Below are positions 1-5,219 of a stretch of DNA of 5,219 bases, piece by piece. The notes beneath the pieces were generated by a model. The model made no database searches. It was given only the letters and a program-made list of their open reading frames with translations, and had not been told where the DNA came from. Every line of letters begins with the position of its first letter. Within the stretch, counting starts at the first letter, position 1. Source of the stretch: PeH17 sp964414925 (GTDB lineage: Bacteria > Bacillota > Clostridia > Christensenellales > CAG-138); NCBI GenBank assembly GCA_964414925.1, contig CAYPXV010000092.1, forward strand, positions 1 to 5,219, in the 5' to 3' direction. A program made the position numbers and the translations under genes.

Positions 1-1382
1 GCAAGGTGAACAACCTTGACAGAATGGTTTTAACGAGATATCTTGCAAATTGGCCGGATTATCCACAAACAATGATCGGCGCAGGTGCTGATGTTAACAG
101 CGATAATAAAGTCAATAATCTTGATAGAATGATTTTAACGAGATATCTTGCAAATTGGTCGGATTATCCGTCACTTCCATGGACAAAGCAAAAGGGGAAA
201 CCCATTGAAAATACAAACGAACTAGCACTTAAAGATAGTCAGGATGCAAGAATAGTTGTAAGTAACGTTGAAGCTATACCGGGCGAAACGGTTTCAGTTA
301 ATATAGATCTTGTAAATAATCCCGGAATTGTTTCGATGACATTGCTTGTGGAATATGATTCAAGATTGGAGCTTATACGAATTGAGGATAGCGGTCTATT
401 ACCTGGTGGTGTACATAGTCCTACGTTGACGAATCCATATACTCTCGCTTGGGCAAACGACACTGCTTCTCAAGATTATACTGGCAATGGAACGATTGTA
501 ACTTTGGTTTTTGAAGTGCCAGATGATGCGGTTCCCGGTGTATATTCAATAACGGTTACATATGATTACGAAAATTACGATATTTATAATTTCAATGCAG
601 AGCCTGTACTGTTTGAGGTAGAAAATGGTTCAATCACGGTAAATGAAAACAATCCGTTGGTTTACCACGAAGTCACATTCAAAGACTGGGACGGAAGGGT
701 ACTCAAGACCGAGACGGTTGAGCATGGTAATGCCGCAACTCCGCCCGAAGATCCGACAAGAGACGGTTATAACTTTGTAGGATGGGATAAGGATTTTGCA
801 AATGTTATCGAGGATATGACAATTACCGCACTGTACTCGATAAATTCCTACACCATAACATACAAAATAAACGGTGAAATCTACACCACTCAGGCATATG
901 AATACGGTCAGCAGGTAACAGCACCGTCATATGACGTTCCTGAACATTACATCTTCAGCGGATGGCAAGTTCCCGAAACAATGCCGGCAGAGAATCTTGA
1001 ACTTAATGCGACGTTGACGATAGAAAGCTACACCGTAACATTCGTGGACGGAATAACAGGCGAAGTCATAGACACTCAGACTGTAGAATACGGAAGTGAT
1101 GCGGTTCTTCCCGAAGCACCGACTCATACGGGTTACATATTTGAACGTTGGGATGGCGAATACAATAATATTACAGGCGAATGCAGTATAACAGCATTGT
1201 ATTGGCAGATAGGTGACGTTAATCATGACGGACAGATAACAACCGCAGACGTATTGCATATAATGAGATACGGTCTTGGCATAGAGGACGAAGGCAATGA
1301 GACAATCATGGACTTCAACGGTGATGGCGTGATCAATTCCATCGACGCACTGCTCGTATTGAGACTTGCCCTTGGATTATAA
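1..1382 (+). CDS. Modular dockerin / cohesin-like / InlB-repeat extracellular protein (5' end missing)
   Basis: The reading frame is open from the window edge. The GTG at 6 lies inside a dockerin repeat (preceded by an in-frame Lys codon), so it is not the true start and the N-terminus is lost. Numbering from that GTG: residues 1-52 hold one and a half dockerin-type units, with a full calcium-loop pattern D29, N31, D33, D40. Residues about 80-212 form a beta-rich domain resembling cohesins (start ARIVVSNVEAIPGETVSVN, later GTIVTLVFEVPDDAVPG). Residues 220-279, 280-339 and 340-400 are three InlB/Listeria-Bacteroides repeats of 60-61 residues (YxVTF...GYxFxxWD). Residues 401-458 are a C-terminal dockerin with two loops (D404, N406, D408, D415 and D436, N438, D440, D447). 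Dockerins bind cohesins to build cell-surface or cellulosome-like complexes, so this is probably a secreted scaffold or adhesin-like part. No LPXTG motif or catalytic domain is seen; either a signal peptide or an enzyme domain could lie upstream. The product ends 17 bases before a terminator. Domain types are fairly sure; the role is inferred. Confidence 0.88.
   Translation, partial: KVNNLDRMVLTRYLANWPDYPQTMIGAGADVNSDNKVNNLDRMILTRYLANWSDYPSLPWTKQKGKPIENTNELALKDSQDARIVVSNVEAIPGETVSVNIDLVNNPGIVSMTLLVEYDSRLELIRIEDSGLLPGGVHSPTLTNPYTLAWANDTASQDYTGNGTIVTLVFEVPDDAVPGVYSITVTYDYENYDIYNFNAEPVLFEVENGSITVNENNPLVYHEVTFKDWDGRVLKTETVEHGNAATPPEDPTRDGYNFVGWDKDFANVIEDMTITALYSINSYTITYKINGEIYTTQAYEYGQQVTAPSYDVPEHYIFSGWQVPETMPAENLELNATLTIESYTVTFVDGITGEVIDTQTVEYGSDAVLPEAPTHTGYIFERWDGEYNNITGECSITALYWQIGDVNHDGQITTADVLHIMRYGLGIEDEGNETIMDFNGDGVINSIDALLVLRLALGL
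3..169 (+). repeat. Tandem 105-base repeat encoding dockerin-type units
   Basis: Bases 3-64 and 108-169 are near copies: about 55 of 62 positions match, and six of the seven differences are at third codon positions. Both encode KVNNLDRM(V/I)LTRYLANW(P/S)DYP. The period is 105 bases, or 35 residues. The first copy runs off the left edge of the window, so further copies may exist upstream. The pattern suggests a recent in-frame duplication kept under protein-level selection. Confidence 0.85.
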
Positions 1383-1399
1383 TTAAGGCAAGTTTGCTC

Positions 1400-1434
1400 G
1401 TGGATATCGCTTTTAGCGGTATCCACTTTTTATT
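1400..1434 (+). terminator. Intrinsic terminator of the dockerin/cohesin gene
   Basis: An 11-base stem, GTGGATATCGC (1400-1410) with GCGGTATCCAC (1416-1426), pairs fully if one G-U pair is allowed. The loop is TTTTA, and TTTTTATTT follows directly. It lies 17 bases after the stop codon of the upstream gene, which supports Rho-independent termination and separates that gene from the regulatory operon. Confidence 0.9.
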
Positions 1435-1461
1435 TACTAATAATTTCGTTTGTGTTATAAT
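1433..1461 (+). promoter_or_regulatory. Sigma-A-type promoter of the regulatory operon
   Basis: A perfect TATAAT -10 box (1456-1461) is preceded by TGT (1453-1455), making an extended -10. TTTACT (1433-1438) matches four of six -35 positions at an ideal 17-base spacing. Transcription would start near 1468 and give a leader of about 40 bases. The -35 overlaps the tail of the upstream terminator. There is no copy of the TTCATC/CCCAAA repeat found upstream of the ABC gene, so this promoter looks constitutive rather than controlled by that element. Confidence 0.75.
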
Positions 1462-1491
1462 CGAGATGGAAAACAAAGGTTTGATTGAAAT

Positions 1492-1501
1492 AAAGGTGGT
1501 G
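1492..1501 (+). promoter_or_regulatory. Ribosome binding site of the response regulator gene
   Basis: AAAGGTGGTG differs from the ideal anti-Shine-Dalgarno complement AAAGGAGGTG at one base and ends five bases before the ATG at 1507. It fixes the start codon and predicts strong translation. Confidence 0.85.
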
Positions 1502-1506
1502 AAAAC

Positions 1507-2205
1507 ATGAAATGTAAAATTGCAATTTGTGATGATTCGGATGCAGACAGAGGATTTGTGAATCAAATGACAAAGCGTTGGGCAGCGGATAGGGGACACG
1601 ATGTGCATATTGATACGTTTCCGTCTGCCGAGAACTTTATGTTTCATTATGCCGATGAAAATGACTATGACATTCTCCTATTAGATATTGAGATGGGGAA
1701 GATGGACGGAGTGACGATGGCAAAGCAGCTTAGAAAGAGCGATGATACGGTTCAGATTATTTTCATCACAGGGTATTCAGACTACATTTCGGAAGGATAT
1801 GAGGTTGCGGCACTTCATTATTTAATGAAACCCGTCAAGGAGGAAAAGCTTTATTCCGTGCTGGATCGTGCAACGGAAAAGATTTCCAAGAATGAAAAGA
1901 TGTTGTTTTTTGAAAGCGGCGGAGAAATGGTACGTGTACCGATTTACCGAATACGATATGCGGATGTGTTCGGAAACTATGTTACAATACACGCCTTGAC
2001 GGATGTTACAGTAAAGATGACGTTAAGTGAACTTGAAAAACAACTTGATGAACGTTTCTATCGTGTAGGACGATCTGCAATAGTGAATCTGAATTCTATC
2101 AGTCGTGTAACCAAAAAGGAAATTATTTTAAGCGACGGTACTTCCGTTCCGCTTCCGAGAGGAGCATATGACGGGGTGAACAGAGCTATAATATCACAAT
2201 CATAG
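1507..2205 (+). CDS. LytTR-family response regulator (AgrA/LytR type)
   Basis: This 232-residue cytosolic transcription regulator has the usual length for REC-LytTR proteins. Residues 1-125 are the receiver domain, with acidic pair D9-D10 (ICDDS), phospho-acceptor D60 (LLLDIEM), T88 (FITGYSD) and K108 (MKP), so all catalytic receiver residues are intact. Residues about 134-230 are the LytTR DNA-binding domain (FFESGGEMVRVP, then YADVFGNYVTIH, FYRVGRSAIVNLNSI and DGTSVPLPRG). LytTR domains bind paired direct repeats about two helical turns apart and usually activate transcription. The gene is first in an operon with a beta-sandwich protein (12 bases downstream) and a GHKL kinase, its likely phosphodonor. 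A fitting target is the direct repeat upstream of the ABC transporter gene. The ATG is fixed by an excellent ribosome binding site. The family assignment is firm; the target is inferred. Confidence 0.95.
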   Translation: MKCKIAICDDSDADRGFVNQMTKRWAADRGHDVHIDTFPSAENFMFHYADENDYDILLLDIEMGKMDGVTMAKQLRKSDDTVQIIFITGYSDYISEGYEVAALHYLMKPVKEEKLYSVLDRATEKISKNEKMLFFESGGEMVRVPIYRIRYADVFGNYVTIHALTDVTVKMTLSELEKQLDERFYRVGRSAIVNLNSISRVTKKEIILSDGTSVPLPRGAYDGVNRAIISQS

Positions 2206-2208
2206 GAG
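2204..2208 (+). promoter_or_regulatory. Ribosome binding site overlapping the regulator stop codon
   Basis: AGGAG overlaps the last two bases of the upstream TAG stop (2203-2205) and lies nine bases before the ATG at 2218. It supports that start and implies translation from the same mRNA as the response regulator. Confidence 0.75.
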
Positions 2209-2217
2209 AAAAGTAAA

Positions 2218-2826
2218 ATGGCAAAAATCAGCGGAATTATCAAAGACAAACAGGGAAATATTCTCCCAATGGTGTCCGTAGAATTGAAGAACGAGGACTT
2301 TCAAACCCAATATTCGGCAATCACAAACGAGCAGGGTCGTTTTGTAATGACTGTGCCCGATATGGTCTATCCGTACTTGACTGCGGTAAAGGACTATGCA
2401 ATTGACTATTTGGAGTATTGGTGTCACAATGTGCCTGCGTTAGATTGCCTTGACTTAGATATCGAAATTGATAAACTTGAAATTTACGGTATTAATGCGT
2501 TTGAGGTGAAAGGTGCGGCAAAGACGCTGAGCATTTGGTTTCGCCCGATGAGTCTGTGTAAATTTCAAGCGCAAGAAAAGGAAATTGCTCCTGATTTTGA
2601 CATAGACAGTATAACCGTAAAGATTAATGAACAGCAGACGGAAGTGGTTGTTGTGAATCGTGTTAACGAATATATAGGAATGGAAGGATGTGTGACGTCG
2701 TACTTGATTCAAGCTAAGCTACCGGAGGACGTAAAAAACTGGAATAGGGTAGATTTAAGACTTAAAGACATGGATGGGCATATCGGAGCAGCCACTCTGT
2801 TTCGAGAAGGTTTTGAGAAAAAATGA
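2218..2826 (+). CDS. Carboxypeptidase-regulatory-like beta-sandwich protein within a two-component operon
   Basis: This is a 202-residue protein of unknown function. Residues about 3-60 resemble carboxypeptidase regulatory-like (transthyretin/CnaB-type) domains: ISGIIKDKQGNILPMVSVEL, a short strand, then TNEQGRFVMTVP. Residues about 85-198 look like a second beta-rich domain that I do not recognise (IWFRPMSLCKF, DSITVKINEQQTEVVVVN, VDLRLKDMDGHIGAATLF). There is no signal peptide, membrane segment, lipobox or sorting motif, so it is predicted to be cytosolic, although this fold is commoner on exported proteins. Cysteines sit at 69, 77, 114 and in GCVTSY. It lies 12 bases after the LytTR regulator and overlaps the kinase gene by ATGA, implying coupled expression and a shared job. 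I infer a sensor, adaptor or inhibitor acting on the kinase, which has no input domain of its own. The first domain match is moderate; the role is speculative. Confidence 0.85.
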   Translation: MAKISGIIKDKQGNILPMVSVELKNEDFQTQYSAITNEQGRFVMTVPDMVYPYLTAVKDYAIDYLEYWCHNVPALDCLDLDIEIDKLEIYGINAFEVKGAAKTLSIWFRPMSLCKFQAQEKEIAPDFDIDSITVKINEQQTEVVVVNRVNEYIGMEGCVTSYLIQAKLPEDVKNWNRVDLRLKDMDGHIGAATLFREGFEKK

Positions 2827-3485
2827 GCTTCTTTTCAAAGAAAATAGATAAGAAAATTGCTTCATATCAGCATGAGCTGATTGAAACTCATTATCGTGAA
2901 GTTGATAATATGTACCGACAAATTCGGGGTTGGCGACACGACTATCGTAACCACATTCAGACGATGAAGGCATACGCAGCTGCCGAAAACTGGGATGCAA
3001 TAAAGAATTATTTGGATTTGTTGGATAAAGATTTGACTACCGTCGATACGGTTATAAAGACAGGTAACTCCATGATGGATGCTATCTTAAATTCAAAAAT
3101 CTCCCTTGCAAAATCGAAAGACATTGTGGTTGTGGCAGATGCACATATTCCCGTCAAGCTGAAATCTTCGGAAATTGATTTATGCTGCATTATCGGAAAC
3201 CTCTTTGACAATGCCATAGAAGCAAGTGTGAAGCTACCTCCGCAGCAGCGAATTATCCGTGTGTATATGGACATGAAAAATACACAGCTTTACATTTCTT
3301 TTACCAACTTTACCGCCGGCAAGAAACTACACAAGGAGGGCAAGCTGTTCCGCAGCACAAAAGGTGAAGGACATGGCTTCGGTCTTGTTCGCATAGATGC
3401 GATTGTGGAACGACTTGAAGGATACATCAGTCGCAATAGTGAAGATGGTGCTTTCACAACGGAAATACTGCTTCCGCAGGTGTAA
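2823..3485 (+). CDS. Soluble GHKL-family sensor histidine kinase without membrane domain
   Basis: This 220-residue protein belongs to the AgrC/CitA-like kinases that partner LytTR regulators. Residues 1-36 are a hydrophilic, probably helical segment. H39 in WRHDYRNHIQ is the expected phospho-acceptor of the dimerisation helices. The GHKL ATP-binding domain follows, with an N-box (N126, D129, N130 in GNLFDNAIEAS), a short FTNFT segment where the G1 region normally lies, and a G2 glycine-rich loop (KGEGHGFGL, 180-188). The catalytic core therefore looks complete. Family members normally carry several N-terminal membrane helices; here there are none, nor any PAS or other input domain. The ATG sits in an ATGA overlap with the preceding gene, with only a weak GAGAAGG upstream (2804-2810), so translation is probably coupled. 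Truncation seems unlikely because the overlap and start are clean. The likely role is to phosphorylate the LytTR regulator in response to a cytosolic or partner-delivered signal. Confidence 0.93.
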   Translation: MSFFSKKIDKKIASYQHELIETHYREVDNMYRQIRGWRHDYRNHIQTMKAYAAAENWDAIKNYLDLLDKDLTTVDTVIKTGNSMMDAILNSKISLAKSKDIVVVADAHIPVKLKSSEIDLCCIIGNLFDNAIEASVKLPPQQRIIRVYMDMKNTQLYISFTNFTAGKKLHKEGKLFRSTKGEGHGFGLVRIDAIVERLEGYISRNSEDGAFTTEILLPQV

Positions 3486-3505
3486 CTGCTTGCAGCATAA
3501 TGTGC

Positions 3506-3545
3506 ATTTCATCACCCCAAAATAACAATTCATCCCCAAATTAAC
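3506..3545 (+). promoter_or_regulatory. Tandem direct repeat, candidate LytTR operator
   Basis: Copy 1 (3506-3526) and copy 2 (3527-3545) share ATTTCATC(AC)CCCAAAATAAC and AATTCATCCCCAAATTAAC. Leaving out the two extra bases of copy 1, 17 of 19 positions agree. The TTCATC cores begin at 3508 and 3529, exactly 21 bases apart, which is the spacing typical of LytTR binding pairs. Copy 2 abuts the -35 region of the ABC gene promoter, a usual place for an activator site. The base sequence is not the classical AgrA or ComE consensus. The neighbouring LytTR regulator is the obvious candidate to bind here; this is inferred from position and spacing. Confidence 0.65.
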
Positions 3546-3571
3546 TTTTCGATGCGGTTCTATGCTATTCT
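3541..3571 (+). promoter_or_regulatory. Weak, probably activator-dependent promoter of the ABC transporter gene
   Basis: TGCTATTCT (3563-3571) reads as an extended -10 (TGN plus TATTCT). The best -35-like hexamer is TTAACT (3541-3546), which is four of six but at a long 19-base spacing; at 17 bases only AACTTT is found. A poor -35 next to a direct repeat suits activation by a LytTR protein. TATGCT (3561-3566) is an alternative -10. Transcription would start near 3573-3578, giving a very short leader. Confidence 0.5.
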
Positions 3572-3579
3572 ATTAGCAG

Positions 3580-3591
3580 AAAGGATGGTGG
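3580..3591 (+). promoter_or_regulatory. Ribosome binding site of the ABC transporter gene
   Basis: AAAGGATGGTGG resembles the ideal AAAGGAGGTG with one inserted T. It ends six bases before the ATG at 3598 and nine before the adjacent ATG at 3601, so it serves either start. An ATG inside it (3585) opens another frame that stops after about 40 codons. Confidence 0.7.
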
Positions 3592-3597
3592 TTTTTC

Positions 3598-5219
3598 ATG
3601 ATGAAAGAAAAAACGAAAAAAGAAAAATCTCTCAAGCCCAAATACAACATGGCGCAAAACTCATGGTACATGATAAAGCTTGCTTGGACTTCGGGAGAGA
3701 AAAAAGTTATTGTGCTTAGCTTGTTATCCGCACTTTTCGCTGTGGCACTCAACCTTATCAATCTATATGTTTCTCCCACAATACTCTCCGTGGTGGAACG
3801 AAAGGCTTCGGTTACTGAGCTTATTTTGACAATAACTGTGTTTATCGGTGCTTTGATGTTCGTTTCGGCAGCATCTGCATATGTAGATACCAACACTCTG
3901 TACGGAAGAATCAGTGTGCGCTGCGAAATTATTAACCTACTTAATAAAAAAACGGCAATGACTTCCTACCTGAATCTTTATGACGAGAAATTCAAAAAGC
4001 TTAGAACAAAAACTCAGGACACAACAAATTCCAACAGTGCAGCCACAGAAGCCATTTGGACAACTCTCACAGACCTGACAAGCAACATCATGGGTTTTGT
4101 GTTCTACGTTGTCTTGATGTCCTCGGTTCAACCTCTTTTGCTCGTTGTGATACTCACGACAACGGCAGTATCCTATTTTGTCAGCAACCACTTGAATGGG
4201 TGGAGATACCGCCGTCGAGAGGAGGAGAGCGAATATGAAACGCAGGTCTATTACCTTGACCGCTGTCCGAGTTATTTACGAGTTGCAAAGGATATTCGCA
4301 TTTTCGGCTTGCGTTCTTGGATTGAAGAACTGTATGAAAAAAGCATGGCAGCGTACACTGCTTTTCAGGGTAAGGCGCAAAGCGTTTACATTTGGGCGAA
4401 AATTGCAGATCTTGTTTTAGCATTTTTCCGTAACGCATTTTGTTACGCATACCTCATCGGACTTGTGATAGGGGATGTAATCAGCGCATCGGAATTTCTG
4501 CTGTTCTTCAGTGCGGTAGGCGGATTTGCAACATGGGTTTCGGGCATTCTCGGTAGCTTTAATACCCTTCGTAAGCAGTCCATTGATATTTCTACGGTTC
4601 GTGAATGTCTTGAATATCCCGAACCGTTCAAATTTGAGAATGGCGAACATATTGGAGCCGAAGCGGATAAACTTTATGAAATCAGGCTTGAAAATGTTTC
4701 TTTCCGCTATCCCGGGGCAGACAGTGACACGCTCACAAACATCAATCTTACACTTCACCCCGGTGAAAAGTTAGCTGTAGTCGGTTTAAACGGTGCAGGT
4801 AAAACAACGCTTATCAAACTTATCTGCGGTTTCCTTGACCCTACCGAAGGACGTGTGCTTCTTGACGGAAAAGACATCAGAGATTACAACCGCAGAGACT
4901 ACTATAAAATGTTCTCGGCAGTGTTTCAAGAGTTCTCGCTTCTTGCAGGTACAATTGCAACAAACGTAGCACAGGATAACGTTGAAATTGATATGGAACG
5001 TGTTAAAGACTGCATAGAAAAGGCAGGACTATGCAAGAAGATCGAATCTTTGAAGGACGGATATGAAACCTATCTGAACCGAGAGGTCTTTGAAGAAGCT
5101 ATCCTTCTATCCGGTGGCGAAACGCAGCGGCTTATGCTTGCCCGTGCGCTTTATAAAAACGCTCCGTTTATCGTACTTGATGAGCCGACAGCAGCCCTTG
5201 ACCCTATCGCAGAGTCGGA
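3598..5219 (+). CDS. ABC exporter, fused permease and ATPase half-transporter (3' end missing)
   Basis: The frame is open to the window end (540 codons plus two bases). The first of two adjacent ATGs is used here; 3601 is equally possible. A very basic N-terminus (KEKTKKEKSLKPK) precedes six probable membrane helices near residues 37-58, 73-95, 158-176, 179-196, 271-293 and 299-319, as in type IV (B-family) exporters. The ATPase domain starts near 361: A-loop Y371 (FRYPG), Walker A GLNGAGKTT (396-404), Q-loop Q444 (VFQEF), signature LSGGE (504-508), Walker B FIVLDE (524-529) and D-loop with D535. The H-loop histidine lies beyond the window. No C39 peptidase domain is present, so it does not itself cleave double-glycine leaders. 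Half-transporters work as dimers; a partner gene may follow. The substrate is unknown; peptide, lipid or drug export are all possible. The upstream direct repeat suggests control by the adjacent LytTR system. Translation is continuous with no frameshift. Confidence 0.94.
   Translation, partial: MMKEKTKKEKSLKPKYNMAQNSWYMIKLAWTSGEKKVIVLSLLSALFAVALNLINLYVSPTILSVVERKASVTELILTITVFIGALMFVSAASAYVDTNTLYGRISVRCEIINLLNKKTAMTSYLNLYDEKFKKLRTKTQDTTNSNSAATEAIWTTLTDLTSNIMGFVFYVVLMSSVQPLLLVVILTTTAVSYFVSNHLNGWRYRRREEESEYETQVYYLDRCPSYLRVAKDIRIFGLRSWIEELYEKSMAAYTAFQGKAQSVYIWAKIADLVLAFFRNAFCYAYLIGLVIGDVISASEFLLFFSAVGGFATWVSGILGSFNTLRKQSIDISTVRECLEYPEPFKFENGEHIGAEADKLYEIRLENVSFRYPGADSDTLTNINLTLHPGEKLAVVGLNGAGKTTLIKLICGFLDPTEGRVLLDGKDIRDYNRRDYYKMFSAVFQEFSLLAGTIATNVAQDNVEIDMERVKDCIEKAGLCKKIESLKDGYETYLNREVFEEAILLSGGETQRLMLARALYKNAPFIVLDEPTAALDPIAES

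Noticed and set aside
6..8. GTG as the start codon of the first gene
   Set aside because: It lies inside a dockerin repeat and is preceded by an in-frame Lys codon matching the second copy of the repeat; no ribosome binding site can be seen. The gene continues upstream of the window.
927..1259. 110-codon minus-strand open frame opposite the InlB repeats
   Set aside because: The opposite strand encodes clear domain repeats; this frame has no ribosome binding site or family resemblance.
3486..3505. Possible hairpin after the kinase gene (CTGCTTGCAG and GCAGCATAATGTGC)
   Set aside because: The stem is only four bases with a two-base loop, the longer version is mismatched and no T-run follows, so it is not supported as a terminator.
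3506..3545. CRISPR-like interpretation of the tandem repeat
   Set aside because: There are only two copies, they are adjacent without spacers and they sit at a promoter.
3585..3719. Small + strand reading frame starting at the ATG inside the ABC gene's ribosome binding site
   Set aside because: It overlaps the transporter start in another frame, stops after about 40 codons and has no recognisable protein features.
4417..4758. 113-codon minus-strand open frame within the ABC transporter
   Set aside because: It lies wholly opposite the membrane and ATPase domains of a well-supported gene and shows no protein features of its own.

Overview
The window fits a gut-type anaerobic Clostridium relative (Bacillota, class Clostridia, perhaps Oscillospiraceae or Lachnospiraceae). 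The clues are dockerin and cohesin modules beside InlB-type repeats, strong AAAGGNGG ribosome binding sites, a LytTR/GHKL regulatory pair and moderately low GC. This is an inference from gene content; no rRNA or other marker gene is present. All genes read on the + strand, and both end genes are cut by the window.

Region 1 (1-1382) is the 3' part of a large modular extracellular protein. It carries dockerin-like repeats, a cohesin-like beta domain, three 60-residue InlB/Listeria-Bacteroides repeats and a C-terminal two-loop dockerin. A strong intrinsic terminator (1400-1434) closes it and separates it from what follows.

Region 2 (about 1433-3485) is a compact three-gene operon driven by a near-consensus extended -10 promoter. 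It encodes a LytTR response regulator, a 202-residue protein that looks like a carboxypeptidase-regulatory (transthyretin-like) beta-sandwich with no export signal, and a 220-residue GHKL histidine kinase with no membrane or sensor domain. The second and third genes overlap by ATGA. A soluble beta-sandwich protein sitting between regulator and kinase suggests a three-protein system in which the kinase's missing input function is supplied by a separate protein.

Region 3 (3486-5219) starts with a 112-base intergenic stretch. It holds a tandem direct repeat (17 of 19 aligned bases identical, with matching cores 21 bases apart) just upstream of a promoter that has an extended -10 but a poor -35. 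This is the layout expected of a LytTR-activated promoter. It leads into an ABC exporter half-transporter (membrane domain fused to ATPase), cut after Walker B and the D-loop. The simplest model is that the cytosolic kinase and beta-sandwich protein control the LytTR regulator, which switches on the exporter. The signal and the exported substrate cannot be told from the sequence.
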